Source: an uncultured Erysipelotrichaceae bacterium (GTDB lineage Bacteria > Bacillota_I > Bacilli_A > Erysipelotrichales > Coprobacillaceae). Taken from it: a stretch of DNA of 64,000 nt. The position numbers and the translations under genes are program-made. Positions 16,481-24,701 of this stretch are shown here, one piece after another (position 1 is the stretch's first letter; the number at the start of each line of letters is the position of its first letter). Below the pieces are notes generated by a model. The model saw nothing but the letters and a program-made list of their open reading frames with translations, had not been told where the DNA came from and ran no database searches. The stretch lies in the NCBI GenBank assembly GCA_900538465.1, contig UPXV01000008.1, positions 7,549 to 71,548 on the forward strand. The letters run 5' to 3'.

Positions 16481-17371
16481 AATAGAATGAATGATTTGTT
16501 TCATTTGATAAGGGGGATGACCAGTTATGGTCATCTTTTCTTGTGTAATGGGATGAACAAATTCTAATTTATAAGCATGTAAAGCTTGATGATCAATAAG
16601 TGAAGAAGGATGATGATAAAGTTTATCACCAAGAATAGGTAGGCCAATAGATGAAAGATGAACACGGATTTGATGTTTTCTTCCTGTATCCAATTGACAT
16701 TTTAAAAGTGAAAGATTCTTTTTGTTGGCAAGACATTGATAATGTGTACATGCGCTTTTTCCATTTTTAGAAATAATCATGCGTTGATGATGATGGCGAT
16801 CACGTCCAATAGGTTTATCAATATGATGGATGTGGTGATCCGTAACTTTTCCTTCAACAATGGCTAAATAGTGTCTTTGAATGGCTTTTATAGACAATTG
16901 ATAATCAAGTAAGGGTTGAATAAAAGCACACTTACAAAACATAACCAATCCTGTTGTTTCTAAGTCAAGACGATGAATAAAACGAACTGGAAGATCATAA
17001 CCACATTGATGATAATAACCACTTACCATATTGGAAAGAGAGTGAGTATGTTCTTTTGAATCAGGAAAAACATTGAGAAATGCAGGTTTATTAACAACCA
17101 GTATAAATTCATCTTCATAAACAATATCTATAGGTTGATAGTTGGGTGGATACATACCATCATCTTGTTGGAAAGCTTTTATTGTAAGCTGATCCCCTTT
17201 AATTAAAATTGTGGAAGGAGAAACAAATCTTTTATTGACAGTATAATCTTTGTTTTGTTTAAGTAAGTGAATTGTTTTTTTAGATAAATGAAAAGATTGA
17301 AAGAGGTCTTCTATTGAAATAGGTGAATTGATTGTTAAAGTTAAATAAGGGTAATGAACTTGATATTTCAT
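16466..17371 (-). CDS. RluA-family rRNA pseudouridine synthase
   Basis: The 301-residue protein has an S4-like N-terminal part (KTIHLLKQNKDYTVNKRFV) and a catalytic domain with HRLDLETTGLV, in which the Asp attacks uridine. Further conserved motifs are NKPAFLNVFPDS and GRKHQIRVHLSSIGLPILGD. Proteins of this type make pseudouridine at 23S rRNA positions such as 955/2504/2580 or 1911/1915/1917; the exact sites cannot be read here. It is coupled to rlmA upstream by an ATGA overlap, so two rRNA-modifying enzymes share an operon. Confidence 0.92.
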   Translation of the reverse strand: MKYQVHYPYLTLTINSPISIEDLFQSFHLSKKTIHLLKQNKDYTVNKRFVSPSTILIKGDQLTIKAFQQDDGMYPPNYQPIDIVYEDEFILVVNKPAFLNVFPDSKEHTHSLSNMVSGYYHQCGYDLPVRFIHRLDLETTGLVMFCKCAFIQPLLDYQLSIKAIQRHYLAIVEGKVTDHHIHHIDKPIGRDRHHHQRMIISKNGKSACTHYQCLANKKNLSLLKCQLDTGRKHQIRVHLSSIGLPILGDKLYHHPSSLIDHQALHAYKLEFVHPITQEKMTITGHPPYQMKQIIHSIDPTL

Positions 17372-18177
17372 GACATTTTATAAATGGTAATACGAATATC
17401 TATAGTGACATCAAATTCACCTAATGTTTCTAAAACATGACGTCTTTCTTTTTTGATATGGTAATAGTGAGGTGTCATTTTAAGAAGATTTAAAGTATCT
17501 TCACGATTGTTTAAATGAATTGTTTTTTTGAAATCATAACTTTTTTCAACTTCAAAAGGTAAACGTATAAATTGATCGGATTTGACTTTCACTTCATCAT
17601 AAATAAGTTCTTTAAATTCAATAAGATGTTTGTTGTTTGCTGTAACATGAATCATATAACCATCTTCTTTTAAACATCTTTTGATTTCAGATTCTTTTAC
17701 AACTGTAAATAAAGCTGTGATAACATCTAAAGAATGATCAAGAATAGGAATATTTTTAGAATTACCAACCATCCAATAAATATCTTTTGTATATTTAGAA
17801 GCCATCTGGATACCATCTTTAGAAATATCTAATCCATAAATAATGGAATCATCATTTAATTCTTGTTGTAGACGATATGTATAATAACCTTCTCCACAAC
17901 CCAAATCTAAAATCTGCATTTGAGGATGACGATGTTCTTTAATATAATTGACAACTTCATTTAAAATGACATCATAATATCCCTGATTTAAATAATTCTT
18001 ACGACACATTAAACTGTCTTTGTTGTCACCGGGATGATTTGTTGATTTATCTGGGTTTAATAAAAGATTGACATATTGACTTTTTGCAATATCATAACAA
18101 TGATTGTTTTCACATTTGTATGTTTTTCCATCAAGTGTTAATGGTTGATGGCATTTTGGGCAAGCTAGTTTATGCAT
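17368..18177 (-). CDS. rlmA: 23S rRNA (guanine-N1) methyltransferase RlmA family
   Basis: The 269-residue protein opens with a zinc ribbon (CPKC, then CENNHC and YDIAKSQYVNLL), the signature of RlmA enzymes. The Rossmann SAM-binding motif ILDLGCGEGYYT follows near residue 95. RlmA-I methylates G745 and the Gram-positive RlmA-II (TlrB type) methylates G748 in helix 35 of 23S rRNA, which affects macrolide binding. A Gram-positive origin suggests G748, but that is inference. The stop TGA overlaps the rluA-family start (ATGA). The gene has an AGGAG site and is divergent from the 91-residue protein gene. Confidence 0.88.
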   Translation of the reverse strand: MHKLACPKCHQPLTLDGKTYKCENNHCYDIAKSQYVNLLLNPDKSTNHPGDNKDSLMCRKNYLNQGYYDVILNEVVNYIKEHRHPQMQILDLGCGEGYYTYRLQQELNDDSIIYGLDISKDGIQMASKYTKDIYWMVGNSKNIPILDHSLDVITALFTVVKESEIKRCLKEDGYMIHVTANNKHLIEFKELIYDEVKVKSDQFIRLPFEVEKSYDFKKTIHLNNREDTLNLLKMTPHYYHIKKERRHVLETLGEFDVTIDIRITIYKMS

Positions 18178-18208
18178 AATTTCACTCCTTTTGTTGCATT
18201 ATAACATG

Positions 18209-18238
18209 TTTACTTTTACTTGGGAATATTGGTATAAT
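18209..18238 (+). promoter_or_regulatory. Extended -10 promoter for the 18.3-21.5 kb operon
   Basis: TGG-TATAAT (18230-18238) with TTTACT at 18209-18214 (18-bp spacer) lies 26 bases before the first start codon. Confidence 0.6.
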
Positions 18239-18264
18239 AGAAAAAGAAAAAGGAGGAGTGAATA

Positions 18265-18540
18265 ATGGGGTTATTTTCTAAAAAGAAGAAAGAAACAATT
18301 GATTATGATGCTGTTTTTAAAGAACAATACAAATCTATTAATCAATTAATGATGCAAGCTCATGAAGAATTGGATTTTGTGATTAAAGAATCTTTATTAA
18401 AGATGATTGTAGAAAAATATAATGAATTATTAACTTTGATTGATCAAGGAGCTCACTTTGAAAAGGATCATTTTGAAGCATTAAAACAAAGTGCTTGTCA
18501 AGAATTAGAAACAATTCAAAATATTAATAAGGATATTTAG
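18265..18540 (+). CDS. Small helical protein of unknown function
   Basis: The 91-residue soluble protein starts MGLFSKKKKETIDYD and is otherwise predicted helical, with acidic and basic residues alternating (EKYNELLTLIDQGAHFEKDHFEALKQ). No catalytic motif or membrane segment is visible. It has a strong AGGAGGAG site and abuts the Sel1-repeat gene exactly (TAG followed by ATG), so the two are probably co-translated. No family recognised. Confidence 0.7.
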   Translation: MGLFSKKKKETIDYDAVFKEQYKSINQLMMQAHEELDFVIKESLLKMIVEKYNELLTLIDQGAHFEKDHFEALKQSACQELETIQNINKDI

Positions 18541-19632
18541 ATGAATATACGAATTATAGAAGATGTTATAGAGGTCTTTCATCAGTATGGTGATACTATA
18601 AGATTTGATTATGAACGTTTTGAAGAAGCTTTAAATGATCAGGCTCCTGATTTATTAGATGAATGTTATTTGGTTGTGTTGGGTATGAAAATTGGCATTT
18701 TTGATGCTATGATATTTGATGAGAATATTGATTTTAGGGGTTATGTGGATTATTTGGTAGAAGCTGTAGAGTTGAGTGAAAGAGATGCTGTTTTTATGGT
18801 ATCTATTTTTGATATTTTGGTGAAAGAGGTTGGTTATTATTTTGAGATTCCTAATATGGATGAACTTTTAAAGGAATCATATCAAAGAAATGATTTTGAT
18901 CATTTAATGGTTATTGCAAAAACTTATTTTATGGGTTTTGGTGTTTTACAAGATTATGAGAAGGCTTTTCAAATTTATTCTTATTTGTTTTCACAAGGGG
19001 ATGAAAGAGGAGCCTATTATCTAGGATATATGTATGAACATGGATATGGGATTGAAAAAGACATTGAAAAGGCGATAATGTATTATCAGAGTCATCAAGA
19101 TGATTTGACTGATTTTCGTCTGGGTGTTTTTTATATGTTAGGACAATATGTTGAAAAAGATGAAGAAAAGGCTTTAGAGTACCTGACTTTAAGTCATGAA
19201 GCTGAGTCTTACTTGTATCAAGGAATGTTGTTAGAAAAAAGAAGAGAATATGCTGATGCTTTTCAAGCTTATTATCAAGGGGCAAAACTTTTTCAAAGGG
19301 AATGTATGTATAAAGCAGCATTGTTTTTAAAACTTGGCTTTGGAGTTGATTTGGATTTAAATGAAGCTTATCGTTATTTTGAATATGGGTATTTCTTATT
19401 GCATGGAGAAAGTGCTTATGAATTGTCTATGATGTATTTTGATGGTTTGGTAGTTGACAAAGATGTTCAAAAAGCTTTAACATATTTACATCAAGCGGCT
19501 TCGCTATATAGTCAAGAAGCTTGTTTGGCGTTGGCACAGTTTTATGATTTAGGAAGATATGTTCAAAAGAATCATCAAAAAGCTATACAATATTATCAAA
19601 AAGCAAATGAGATTCAAGATGCAAAAGGATAA
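18541..19632 (+). CDS. Sel1-like (TPR-type) repeat protein
   Basis: The 363-residue protein has a non-repetitive N-terminal 110 residues followed by about six Sel1/TPR-like helical pairs. Examples are DYEKAFQIYSYLF, AYYLGYMYEHGYGIEKDIEKA and ALAQFYDLGRYVQKNHQKAIQYY. The x-LG-x-x-Y-x-x-G-x-G-V pattern is characteristic of Sel1 repeats, which are protein-protein interaction scaffolds. There is no signal peptide, so it is cytoplasmic. It sits between the small helical protein and a TrmH-type methyltransferase in one operon. The partner is unknown. Confidence 0.85.
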   Translation: MNIRIIEDVIEVFHQYGDTIRFDYERFEEALNDQAPDLLDECYLVVLGMKIGIFDAMIFDENIDFRGYVDYLVEAVELSERDAVFMVSIFDILVKEVGYYFEIPNMDELLKESYQRNDFDHLMVIAKTYFMGFGVLQDYEKAFQIYSYLFSQGDERGAYYLGYMYEHGYGIEKDIEKAIMYYQSHQDDLTDFRLGVFYMLGQYVEKDEEKALEYLTLSHEAESYLYQGMLLEKRREYADAFQAYYQGAKLFQRECMYKAALFLKLGFGVDLDLNEAYRYFEYGYFLLHGESAYELSMMYFDGLVVDKDVQKALTYLHQAASLYSQEACLALAQFYDLGRYVQKNHQKAIQYYQKANEIQDAKG

Positions 19633-19643
19633 AGGAGGTTATT

Positions 19644-20384
19644 ATGAAAGTTTATAAAAAGGGAGATGAAACATCTTATACTTTAGGTGTATTTCCTACA
19701 ATTGAATTGTTAAAAACAAGACCTCAAGATGCGGTAAGAGTTGTTGTTCATTCTTCGATTGAACAAAATAAAGGATATCCTTTTATTTTAGAACTTTGCC
19801 AAAAACATCATATTCATATTGATGTCCATGATAAAACGATAGATAAACTGAGTCCTAAAAGTAATTGTTATGCAATTGGTGTTTTTAAGACTTATTCTTG
19901 TGATTTACAAGAAGGCAATCATGTTGTTTTGGTGAATCCTATGGATATGGGAAATATGGGAACAATCATGCGAACGATGTTAGGTTTTGATTATAAGAAT
20001 TTGGTTATTGTGAAACCGGCTGTTGATGTTTTTGATCCCAAAGTTATTAGAGCATCTATGGGAGCTATTTTTCATTTAAATGTTCAATATTATCAAGATT
20101 TTGAAACTTATTATAAAGAATATCAACATCATGAATTTTATCCTTTGATGTTAAAGGGAGCTCAAAATATTCATCATGTTGAAAGTTCTTCACTTCATTC
20201 ATTGATTTTTGGTAATGAAAGTAGTGGTTTAGATGATTCTTATTTGGAATATGGACAAAGTGTTTTTATTCCTCATAGTGATCAGATAGATTCATTGAAT
20301 TTATCAATGGCATTAGGATTGACGTTATTTCATTTTTCAAAAGGAAAATTTGAGGGAAAAGAGGTATTAAGAGAAAATGTATAA
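19644..20384 (+). CDS. TrmH/SpoU-family RNA 2'-O-methyltransferase
   Basis: The C-terminal 150 residues carry the three SPOUT motifs: motif 1 (NPMDMGNMGTIMRT), motif 2 (IFGNESSGLDD) and motif 3 (IPHSDQIDSLNLSMALGL). These form the trefoil knot that binds SAM and catalyses ribose methylation of tRNA or rRNA. The N-terminal about 90 residues form a separate substrate-binding part. At 246 residues it has the usual family size, but the target nucleotide cannot be assigned. It has a consensus AAAGGAGG site and overlaps malY by 8 nt. Confidence 0.85.
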   Translation: MKVYKKGDETSYTLGVFPTIELLKTRPQDAVRVVVHSSIEQNKGYPFILELCQKHHIHIDVHDKTIDKLSPKSNCYAIGVFKTYSCDLQEGNHVVLVNPMDMGNMGTIMRTMLGFDYKNLVIVKPAVDVFDPKVIRASMGAIFHLNVQYYQDFETYYKEYQHHEFYPLMLKGAQNIHHVESSSLHSLIFGNESSGLDDSYLEYGQSVFIPHSDQIDSLNLSMALGLTLFHFSKGKFEGKEVLRENV

Positions 20385-21543
20385 TTTTGATAAGGTGATT
20401 GAAAGAAGACACACAAATAGTGTGAAGTATGATGGGGAAAAGATGAAAGATTCTTTAATGATACCAATGTGGGTAGCTGATATGGATTTTGAAACTTTAC
20501 CAGAAGTGAAAGAAGCATTGTTAAAACGTGCTGAACATGGAATTTTTGGATATGCAGGTGTAAGTGACAATTATTGTCAAGCAGTTATCAATTGGATGGA
20601 AACAAGACATCATTTTCATATTCAAAAAGAATGGATAGTCCCTACACCAGGTGTTGTGACTGCATTGAAATTAGCTGTTCGTGCTTTGACGAAACCAGAA
20701 GATCATATTATGATTATGAAGCCTGTTTATTATCCGTTTGATATTTCTATTAATGTTAATGGAAGACAAGTTGTAGAATGTCCACTTGTTTTAGAGAATA
20801 ATCAATATACTTGTGATTTTCATTTGTTTGAAAAAAACATTGTTGAAAATGATGTGAAGATGTTTATTTTATGTAATCCACATAATCCTATTGGAAAAGT
20901 TTGGACAAAGGATGAATTGTATCAAATGGGTATGATTTGTAAAAAACATCATGTATATGTTATTAGTGATGAAATTCATATGGATTTTGTTTATCAAGGT
21001 CATGTTCATGTTCCATTTTATAATGTGGATGAATCTTTTAAAGATTTTACAATTAATTGTACAGCACCATCTAAAACATTTAATTTGGCTGCTTTACAAA
21101 CATCAAATATTATCATTGCTGATGAAAAGATGAGAGAAGCTTTTATCAAGGAAAAAGATGCCTCTGGTGTGAATAATCCAAATATTTTTGGACTAGATGC
21201 ATGTGAAGCAGCTTATACTTATGGAGCAAAATGGGTTGATGAGTTGATTGAATATTTATCTGGGAATATTGATTATATGATTCAATTCTTTAAAGAAAGA
21301 TTACCAGAAATTAAAGTTATTCAACCAGAAGGATTATACTTAGTATGGGTAGATATGCGTTCTTTAAATATGAGTCATGAAGAATTAGAGGCGTTTATGT
21401 TAAATCAAGCTCATTTGTGGTTAGATGAAGGTTATATTTTTGGAACTGGTGGAGAAGGCTTTGAAAGATTCAATGTTGCTTGTCCACGTGAGATTTTGAA
21501 AAATGCTTTAGAGCAATTAGAAAAAGCAATTCGTGCTAGATAA
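20377..21543 (+). CDS. MalY/PatB-type C-S beta-lyase (PLP aminotransferase fold)
   Basis: The 388-residue fold-type I PLP enzyme starts YNFDKVIERRHTNSVKYD, as MalY/PatB proteins do, and has the MPMWVADMDF-like segment (MIPMWVADMDFETLP). Other motifs are CNPHNPIGKVW, SDEIHMDF and the PLP-lysine motif APSKTFNLA. MalY/PatB enzymes cleave cystathionine or cysteine S-conjugates to a thiol, pyruvate and ammonia. In some species MalY also represses maltose genes, but there is no sign of that here. It is the last gene of the 18.3 kb operon. Annotation as generic aminotransferase class I/II would be less specific. Confidence 0.88.
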   Translation: MYNFDKVIERRHTNSVKYDGEKMKDSLMIPMWVADMDFETLPEVKEALLKRAEHGIFGYAGVSDNYCQAVINWMETRHHFHIQKEWIVPTPGVVTALKLAVRALTKPEDHIMIMKPVYYPFDISINVNGRQVVECPLVLENNQYTCDFHLFEKNIVENDVKMFILCNPHNPIGKVWTKDELYQMGMICKKHHVYVISDEIHMDFVYQGHVHVPFYNVDESFKDFTINCTAPSKTFNLAALQTSNIIIADEKMREAFIKEKDASGVNNPNIFGLDACEAAYTYGAKWVDELIEYLSGNIDYMIQFFKERLPEIKVIQPEGLYLVWVDMRSLNMSHEELEAFMLNQAHLWLDEGYIFGTGGEGFERFNVACPREILKNALEQLEKAIRAR

Positions 21544-21652
21544 ATTTTCATTGTAAGGGTTTTATTATTTAAAAAATATGAATATCTATGGAAATTTGAC
21601 CAAAATAAGTGTATGATAGAAGTGTAAAAAATTTGAAAAGGAGATTATACAT

Positions 21653-22519
21653 ATGGGATTAGTTTCAGCTAAAGAAATGCTTGATAAAGCAAAAGCAGGT
21701 CACTATGCTGTTGGTCAATTTAATATCAACAACTTAGAATGGACTAAATCAATTTTATTAACTGCAGAAGAATTAAAAGCACCAGTTATCTTAGGAGTTT
21801 CTGAAGGAGCTGCTAAATACATGACTGGATTTAAAACAGTTTCAGCTATGGTAAGTGCAATGGTTGATTCATTAGGAATCACTGTACCAGTTGCTTTACA
21901 CTTAGATCATGGTAGTTATGAAGGAGCTAAAGCTGCTTTAGAAGCTGGTTTCTCTTCAATCATGTTTGATGGTTCTCATTATGGAATCGAAGAAAACATT
22001 GAAAAAACAAAAGAAATCGTTGCATTATGCCATGCTAAAGGTGTATCAGTTGAAGCAGAAGTTGGTTCAATTGGTGGAGAAGAAGATGGTGTTGTAGGAG
22101 CTGGTGAAGTTGCAGATCCTAAAGAATGTAAAATGATTGCTGATTTAGGAATTGATTTCTTAGCAGCAGGTATTGGAAATATTCATGGTAAATATCCAGC
22201 TAACTGGAAAGGTTTAGATTTTGATGCATTAGATGCTATTCAAAAAGAAACAGGAACTATGCCTTTAGTATTACATGGTGGTACTGGTATTCCAGCTGAT
22301 ATGATTAAAAAAGCTATCACTTTAGGAGTTTCTAAAATCAACGTCAATACTGAATGTCAATTATATTTCCAAGAAGCTACACGTAAATATATTGAAGCAG
22401 GTAAAGATTTAGAAGGTAAAGGATTTGACCCTCGTAAATTATTAGCTCCTGGAGCTGCTGCAATTCAAGAATGTGTTAAAGAAAAAATGGAATTATTTGG
22501 TTGCATTGGTAAAGCTTAA
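21653..22519 (+). CDS. fba: Fructose-bisphosphate aldolase, class II
   Basis: It catalyses reversible cleavage of fructose 1,6-bisphosphate to DHAP and glyceraldehyde 3-phosphate in glycolysis. The 288 residues include the zinc ligands in LHLDHGSYE, GNIHGKYP and LHGGTGIP. The N-terminus MGLVSAKEMLDKAKAGHYAVGQF is typical of the Bacillota FbaA type. It is monocistronic with a strong AAAAGGAGAT site and a long U-tract terminator. Codon use is more C-rich (AAC, ATC, TTC) than in its neighbours, consistent with high expression. GatY/KbaY tagatose-bisphosphate aldolases are relatives, but the isolated context favours glycolysis. Confidence 0.94.
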   Translation: MGLVSAKEMLDKAKAGHYAVGQFNINNLEWTKSILLTAEELKAPVILGVSEGAAKYMTGFKTVSAMVSAMVDSLGITVPVALHLDHGSYEGAKAALEAGFSSIMFDGSHYGIEENIEKTKEIVALCHAKGVSVEAEVGSIGGEEDGVVGAGEVADPKECKMIADLGIDFLAAGIGNIHGKYPANWKGLDFDALDAIQKETGTMPLVLHGGTGIPADMIKKAITLGVSKINVNTECQLYFQEATRKYIEAGKDLEGKGFDPRKLLAPGAAAIQECVKEKMELFGCIGKA

Positions 22520-22526
22520 TAATTTT

Positions 22527-22567
22527 GAAAGAATTAACTTGTTATTCAGGTTGATTCTTTTTTTTTA
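22527..22567 (+). terminator. Terminator of fba
   Basis: AAAGAATTAACTTG pairs with CAGGTTGATTCTTT (one or two G-U pairs), followed by nine T. Confidence 0.85.
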
Positions 22568-22660
22568 CAAAAATAAAAATCTAATGAGTCAACTGATATT
22601 AAATTAATATTTCGTTTCTTAAACAAAAGCAAAATATAATCATAAATTATCTTTGATAGT

Positions 22661-22728
22661 TTTAAAAAAGAAAGGGACTATAACGAATTAACCTTTTAAA
22701 AAAGTTATTTCGTTATAGCCTCCTTTCT
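22661..22728 (-). terminator. Long hairpin terminator of the minus-strand PTS-IIB operon
   Basis: AAGAAAGG (22667-22674) plus CTATAACGAA (22677-22686) pair with TTCGTTATAG (22708-22717) plus CCTTTCTT (22721-22728). This gives 18 bp with one internal loop. On the minus strand the stem is followed by TTTTTT. Confidence 0.75.
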
Positions 22729-22748
22729 TGAAGGATATATTATAGATT

Positions 22749-23201
22749 TTATGTCTTGTTATGGAGTGATATGGAAACGGATTCTAAGTATCTATCAATA
22801 TTTTTGATGAATGTTTCTACATCAGTTTCATTTTTAAGAATCATCACAATATGCTCTTGATCATCATGAGTTGTTATAGTTACTGTTTTATGTTGTATGA
22901 TAGCTTTTTGAATGTCAGTTATAATTTTTTCAAGTTGTTTTTTTGCATCATTATCTTTATAAATAGACTGTGAAATATATTTTGATAATGAAGTCATAGA
23001 AATAGTGAAATCAGAATGTTTTGGATTTCCAAAAACACGCTGCATTGCTTCATATGTTGTTAACCATACATCCCCACTTTTACGAATTTCATTGTCTTGA
23101 AATCTTTTTCTTTCAACAGCTTTTCTTATTGTATTTCCATTGGCTAATCCCCATTTTTCAGCAGCTTCAGTAAAGGTCATAACTTGACTTAAATCTATCA
23201 T
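22749..23201 (-). CDS. Probable HTH DNA-binding protein beside PTS IIB
   Basis: The ATG at 23201 follows AGGAG by nine bases; the TTG three codons earlier is rejected. The 150-residue protein begins with a helix-turn-helix-like region (FTEAAEKWGLANGNTIRKAV, then RKSGDVWLTTYEAMQRVFG). This resembles the short HTH domains of phage-type and antitoxin-type regulators. The rest is helical and then alternates beta and alpha (VTITTHDDQEHIVMIL). It is the last gene of a minus-strand operon with the PTS IIB and aminopeptidase genes. A regulatory role for the locus is inferred from position; no exact family recognised. Confidence 0.6.
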   Translation of the reverse strand: MIDLSQVMTFTEAAEKWGLANGNTIRKAVERKRFQDNEIRKSGDVWLTTYEAMQRVFGNPKHSDFTISMTSLSKYISQSIYKDNDAKKQLEKIITDIQKAIIQHKTVTITTHDDQEHIVMILKNETDVETFIKNIDRYLESVSISLHNKT

Positions 23202-23230
23202 ATATATCAACTCCTATTGAGGAAATTGTA

Positions 23231-23605
23231 TCATAAGTTATTGAGAATGTCATCTAAAGCTTTTTGTCCATTCATTGTTCCAAAAGCACGCATGTCAATA
23301 AGATGAATAGGAATTTGATAATTATTGAAAACTTTATCAACCATTCCTTTTAAATAACGAACTTGTGGTGCTATCCAAATACTAGCAATTATTTTATCAA
23401 GTTGCCATTCTTCAACGGTTCTTTCATTAAGGAATTCTACTGGACCATAAGCCAAAATCATATCATATGAATCCATGAGTGTATCTAAATCTTTTAAGAC
23501 TGAAAAAATATCTTCAACCAAAACCTTTTGTGAAGAAACTTGTCCAATTTTTTGACAAAATAGACTTGAAGTCGCTCCTCCAGCACAACAAATATAAACT
23601 AGCAT
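23231..23605 (-). CDS. PTS lactose/cellobiose-type IIB component
   Basis: The 124-residue stand-alone IIB protein has the phospho-cysteine loop near the N-terminus (VYICCAGGATSSLF, C6/C7), followed by a Rossmann-like fold. IIB takes phosphate from IIA and gives it to the sugar bound by IIC. No IIA or IIC is next to it; the only IIC in the window is about 31 kb away (54.3 kb). The divergent GH1 gene encodes a probable 6-phospho-beta-glucosidase, so a beta-glucoside is the likely substrate class. It overlaps the aminopeptidase gene by 7 nt and has an AGGAGG site. Confidence 0.82.
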   Translation of the reverse strand: MLVYICCAGGATSSLFCQKIGQVSSQKVLVEDIFSVLKDLDTLMDSYDMILAYGPVEFLNERTVEEWQLDKIIASIWIAPQVRYLKGMVDKVFNNYQIPIHLIDMRAFGTMNGQKALDDILNNL

Positions 23606-24432
23606 TGTTCATTCCTCCTTATAAATTCGCTTATTGCTTGTACAAAATCTTCTTTGTGGTCAGTGAAGACTTCATGACCACAATTTTCATAGAGATGATA
23701 TTCTCTATTATTAAGATGTGAGACTTCGTTATCAATGTATTGATATTGACAAATAGGATCGTCTTGCCCTTGCATGACTAAGAGCGACAAAGAAAGGTGA
23801 GTAAAAAAATTATGGAAATGGTGTTGGAAAAACCAATCTGACATAGCGCATATATGTTGTAAAGAATGTGATGGATTGTTTACACTAAAGATAAATTCTC
23901 TCACATCATCTTGTTTAAAGAAATCTTCAGGTGATAAAGATGTCGATTGAAGGAAATGATTATCTCCCAATCTTTGGTTGTATTGAGATTGCATAGCTTG
24001 ATAAAAAGATAAAGCTTGTTGACGATCAAAAGTGATTGCAGGGCTGCTAAGAATAACTCCCGATAATTCATCATAAAATTTTTCTAAACACAAACATGCA
24101 AGATATCCACCAAACGATCCACCCCATAGATAGAACTTTTGAATATGAAAACGTTGTAAACTATCTTGAATCACATGTAAAACATCACCAGTAATTTGTT
24201 CAATAGATAATCCTTTCTTTAAATCATAAATTGAATCCCCACAACCTCTTTGATCAAAGTAAAGACAGTGAAAATTTTGGCTTAACAATTGAAAGGCAGG
24301 TAATCCCATAAGGGCTTTTGCACCGCTACCTGGACCACCGTGTAAAAATAATATAGCAGTATGACTTTGTGTAGGATTAATAGAATAAACTTTTAAGTGA
24401 CATTGATCGGTTTCTATAAAATATTGTTCCAT
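23599..24432 (-). CDS. Prolyl aminopeptidase-like alpha/beta hydrolase (family S33)
   Basis: The 277 residues form an alpha/beta hydrolase with the oxyanion motif HGGPGSG, then YFDQRGCGDS and the nucleophile elbow GGSFGGYLA. The catalytic Asp is probably in QGQDDPI and the His in NCGHEVF. The HGGPG and DQRGCG pair is characteristic of proline iminopeptidases, which remove N-terminal proline from peptides. No signal peptide is present, so it is cytoplasmic. It heads a minus-strand operon with PTS IIB and the HTH protein, divergent from GH1. Why a peptidase lies in a sugar locus is unclear; a role as esterase or deacylase on a glycoside is possible. Confidence 0.8.
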   Translation of the reverse strand: MEQYFIETDQCHLKVYSINPTQSHTAILFLHGGPGSGAKALMGLPAFQLLSQNFHCLYFDQRGCGDSIYDLKKGLSIEQITGDVLHVIQDSLQRFHIQKFYLWGGSFGGYLACLCLEKFYDELSGVILSSPAITFDRQQALSFYQAMQSQYNQRLGDNHFLQSTSLSPEDFFKQDDVREFIFSVNNPSHSLQHICAMSDWFFQHHFHNFFTHLSLSLLVMQGQDDPICQYQYIDNEVSHLNNREYHLYENCGHEVFTDHKEDFVQAISEFIRRNEQC

Positions 24433-24526
24433 AAAACTCTCCTTTCTTAATTGTCGCTATATCGTGACAAAACAATCGTATCATATTTTTCATATAATAA
24501 CAATCCTTATTTGAAAGTTTTTGTTT

Positions 24527-24557
24527 TTCAAGTAAAAGTGACTTGTTATTCAAGTAA
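24527..24557 (+). repeat. Direct repeats TTCAAGTAA in the divergent regulatory region
   Basis: TTCAAGTAA occurs at 24527-24535 and 24549-24557, 22 bp apart (two helical turns). CAAGT/ACTTG also forms a dyad (24529-24545). The repeats lie between the IIB operon and GH1 and could bind the HTH protein or LacI. Confidence 0.45.
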
Positions 24558-24602
24558 GATATTGACATAATAAAGTTGGGTTTTAAAGGGAGTTGAAACC
24601 TG

Positions 24603-24644
24603 AACATAGTATCTTAAAAAAGCTACCTCATAAGATACTATGTT
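24603..24644. promoter_or_regulatory. 14-bp perfect inverted repeat upstream of GH1
   Basis: AACATAGTATCTTA (24603-24616) and TAAGATACTATGTT (24631-24644) are perfect inverted repeats around a 14-nt loop, 58 bp before the GH1 start. No U-tract follows on either strand, so a terminator is unlikely. It may be a two-site operator or an RNA hairpin target. Confidence 0.5.
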
Positions 24645-24701
24645 ATAAAAAAGTTTATACATAAAAATATTTATGAGAAAATATAAAAAGGAGGCATGAT
24701 G

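Noticed and set aside
24603..24644. Terminator or BglG-type antiterminator site before GH1.
   Set aside because: No U-tract follows on either strand and there is no BglG-like gene nearby.
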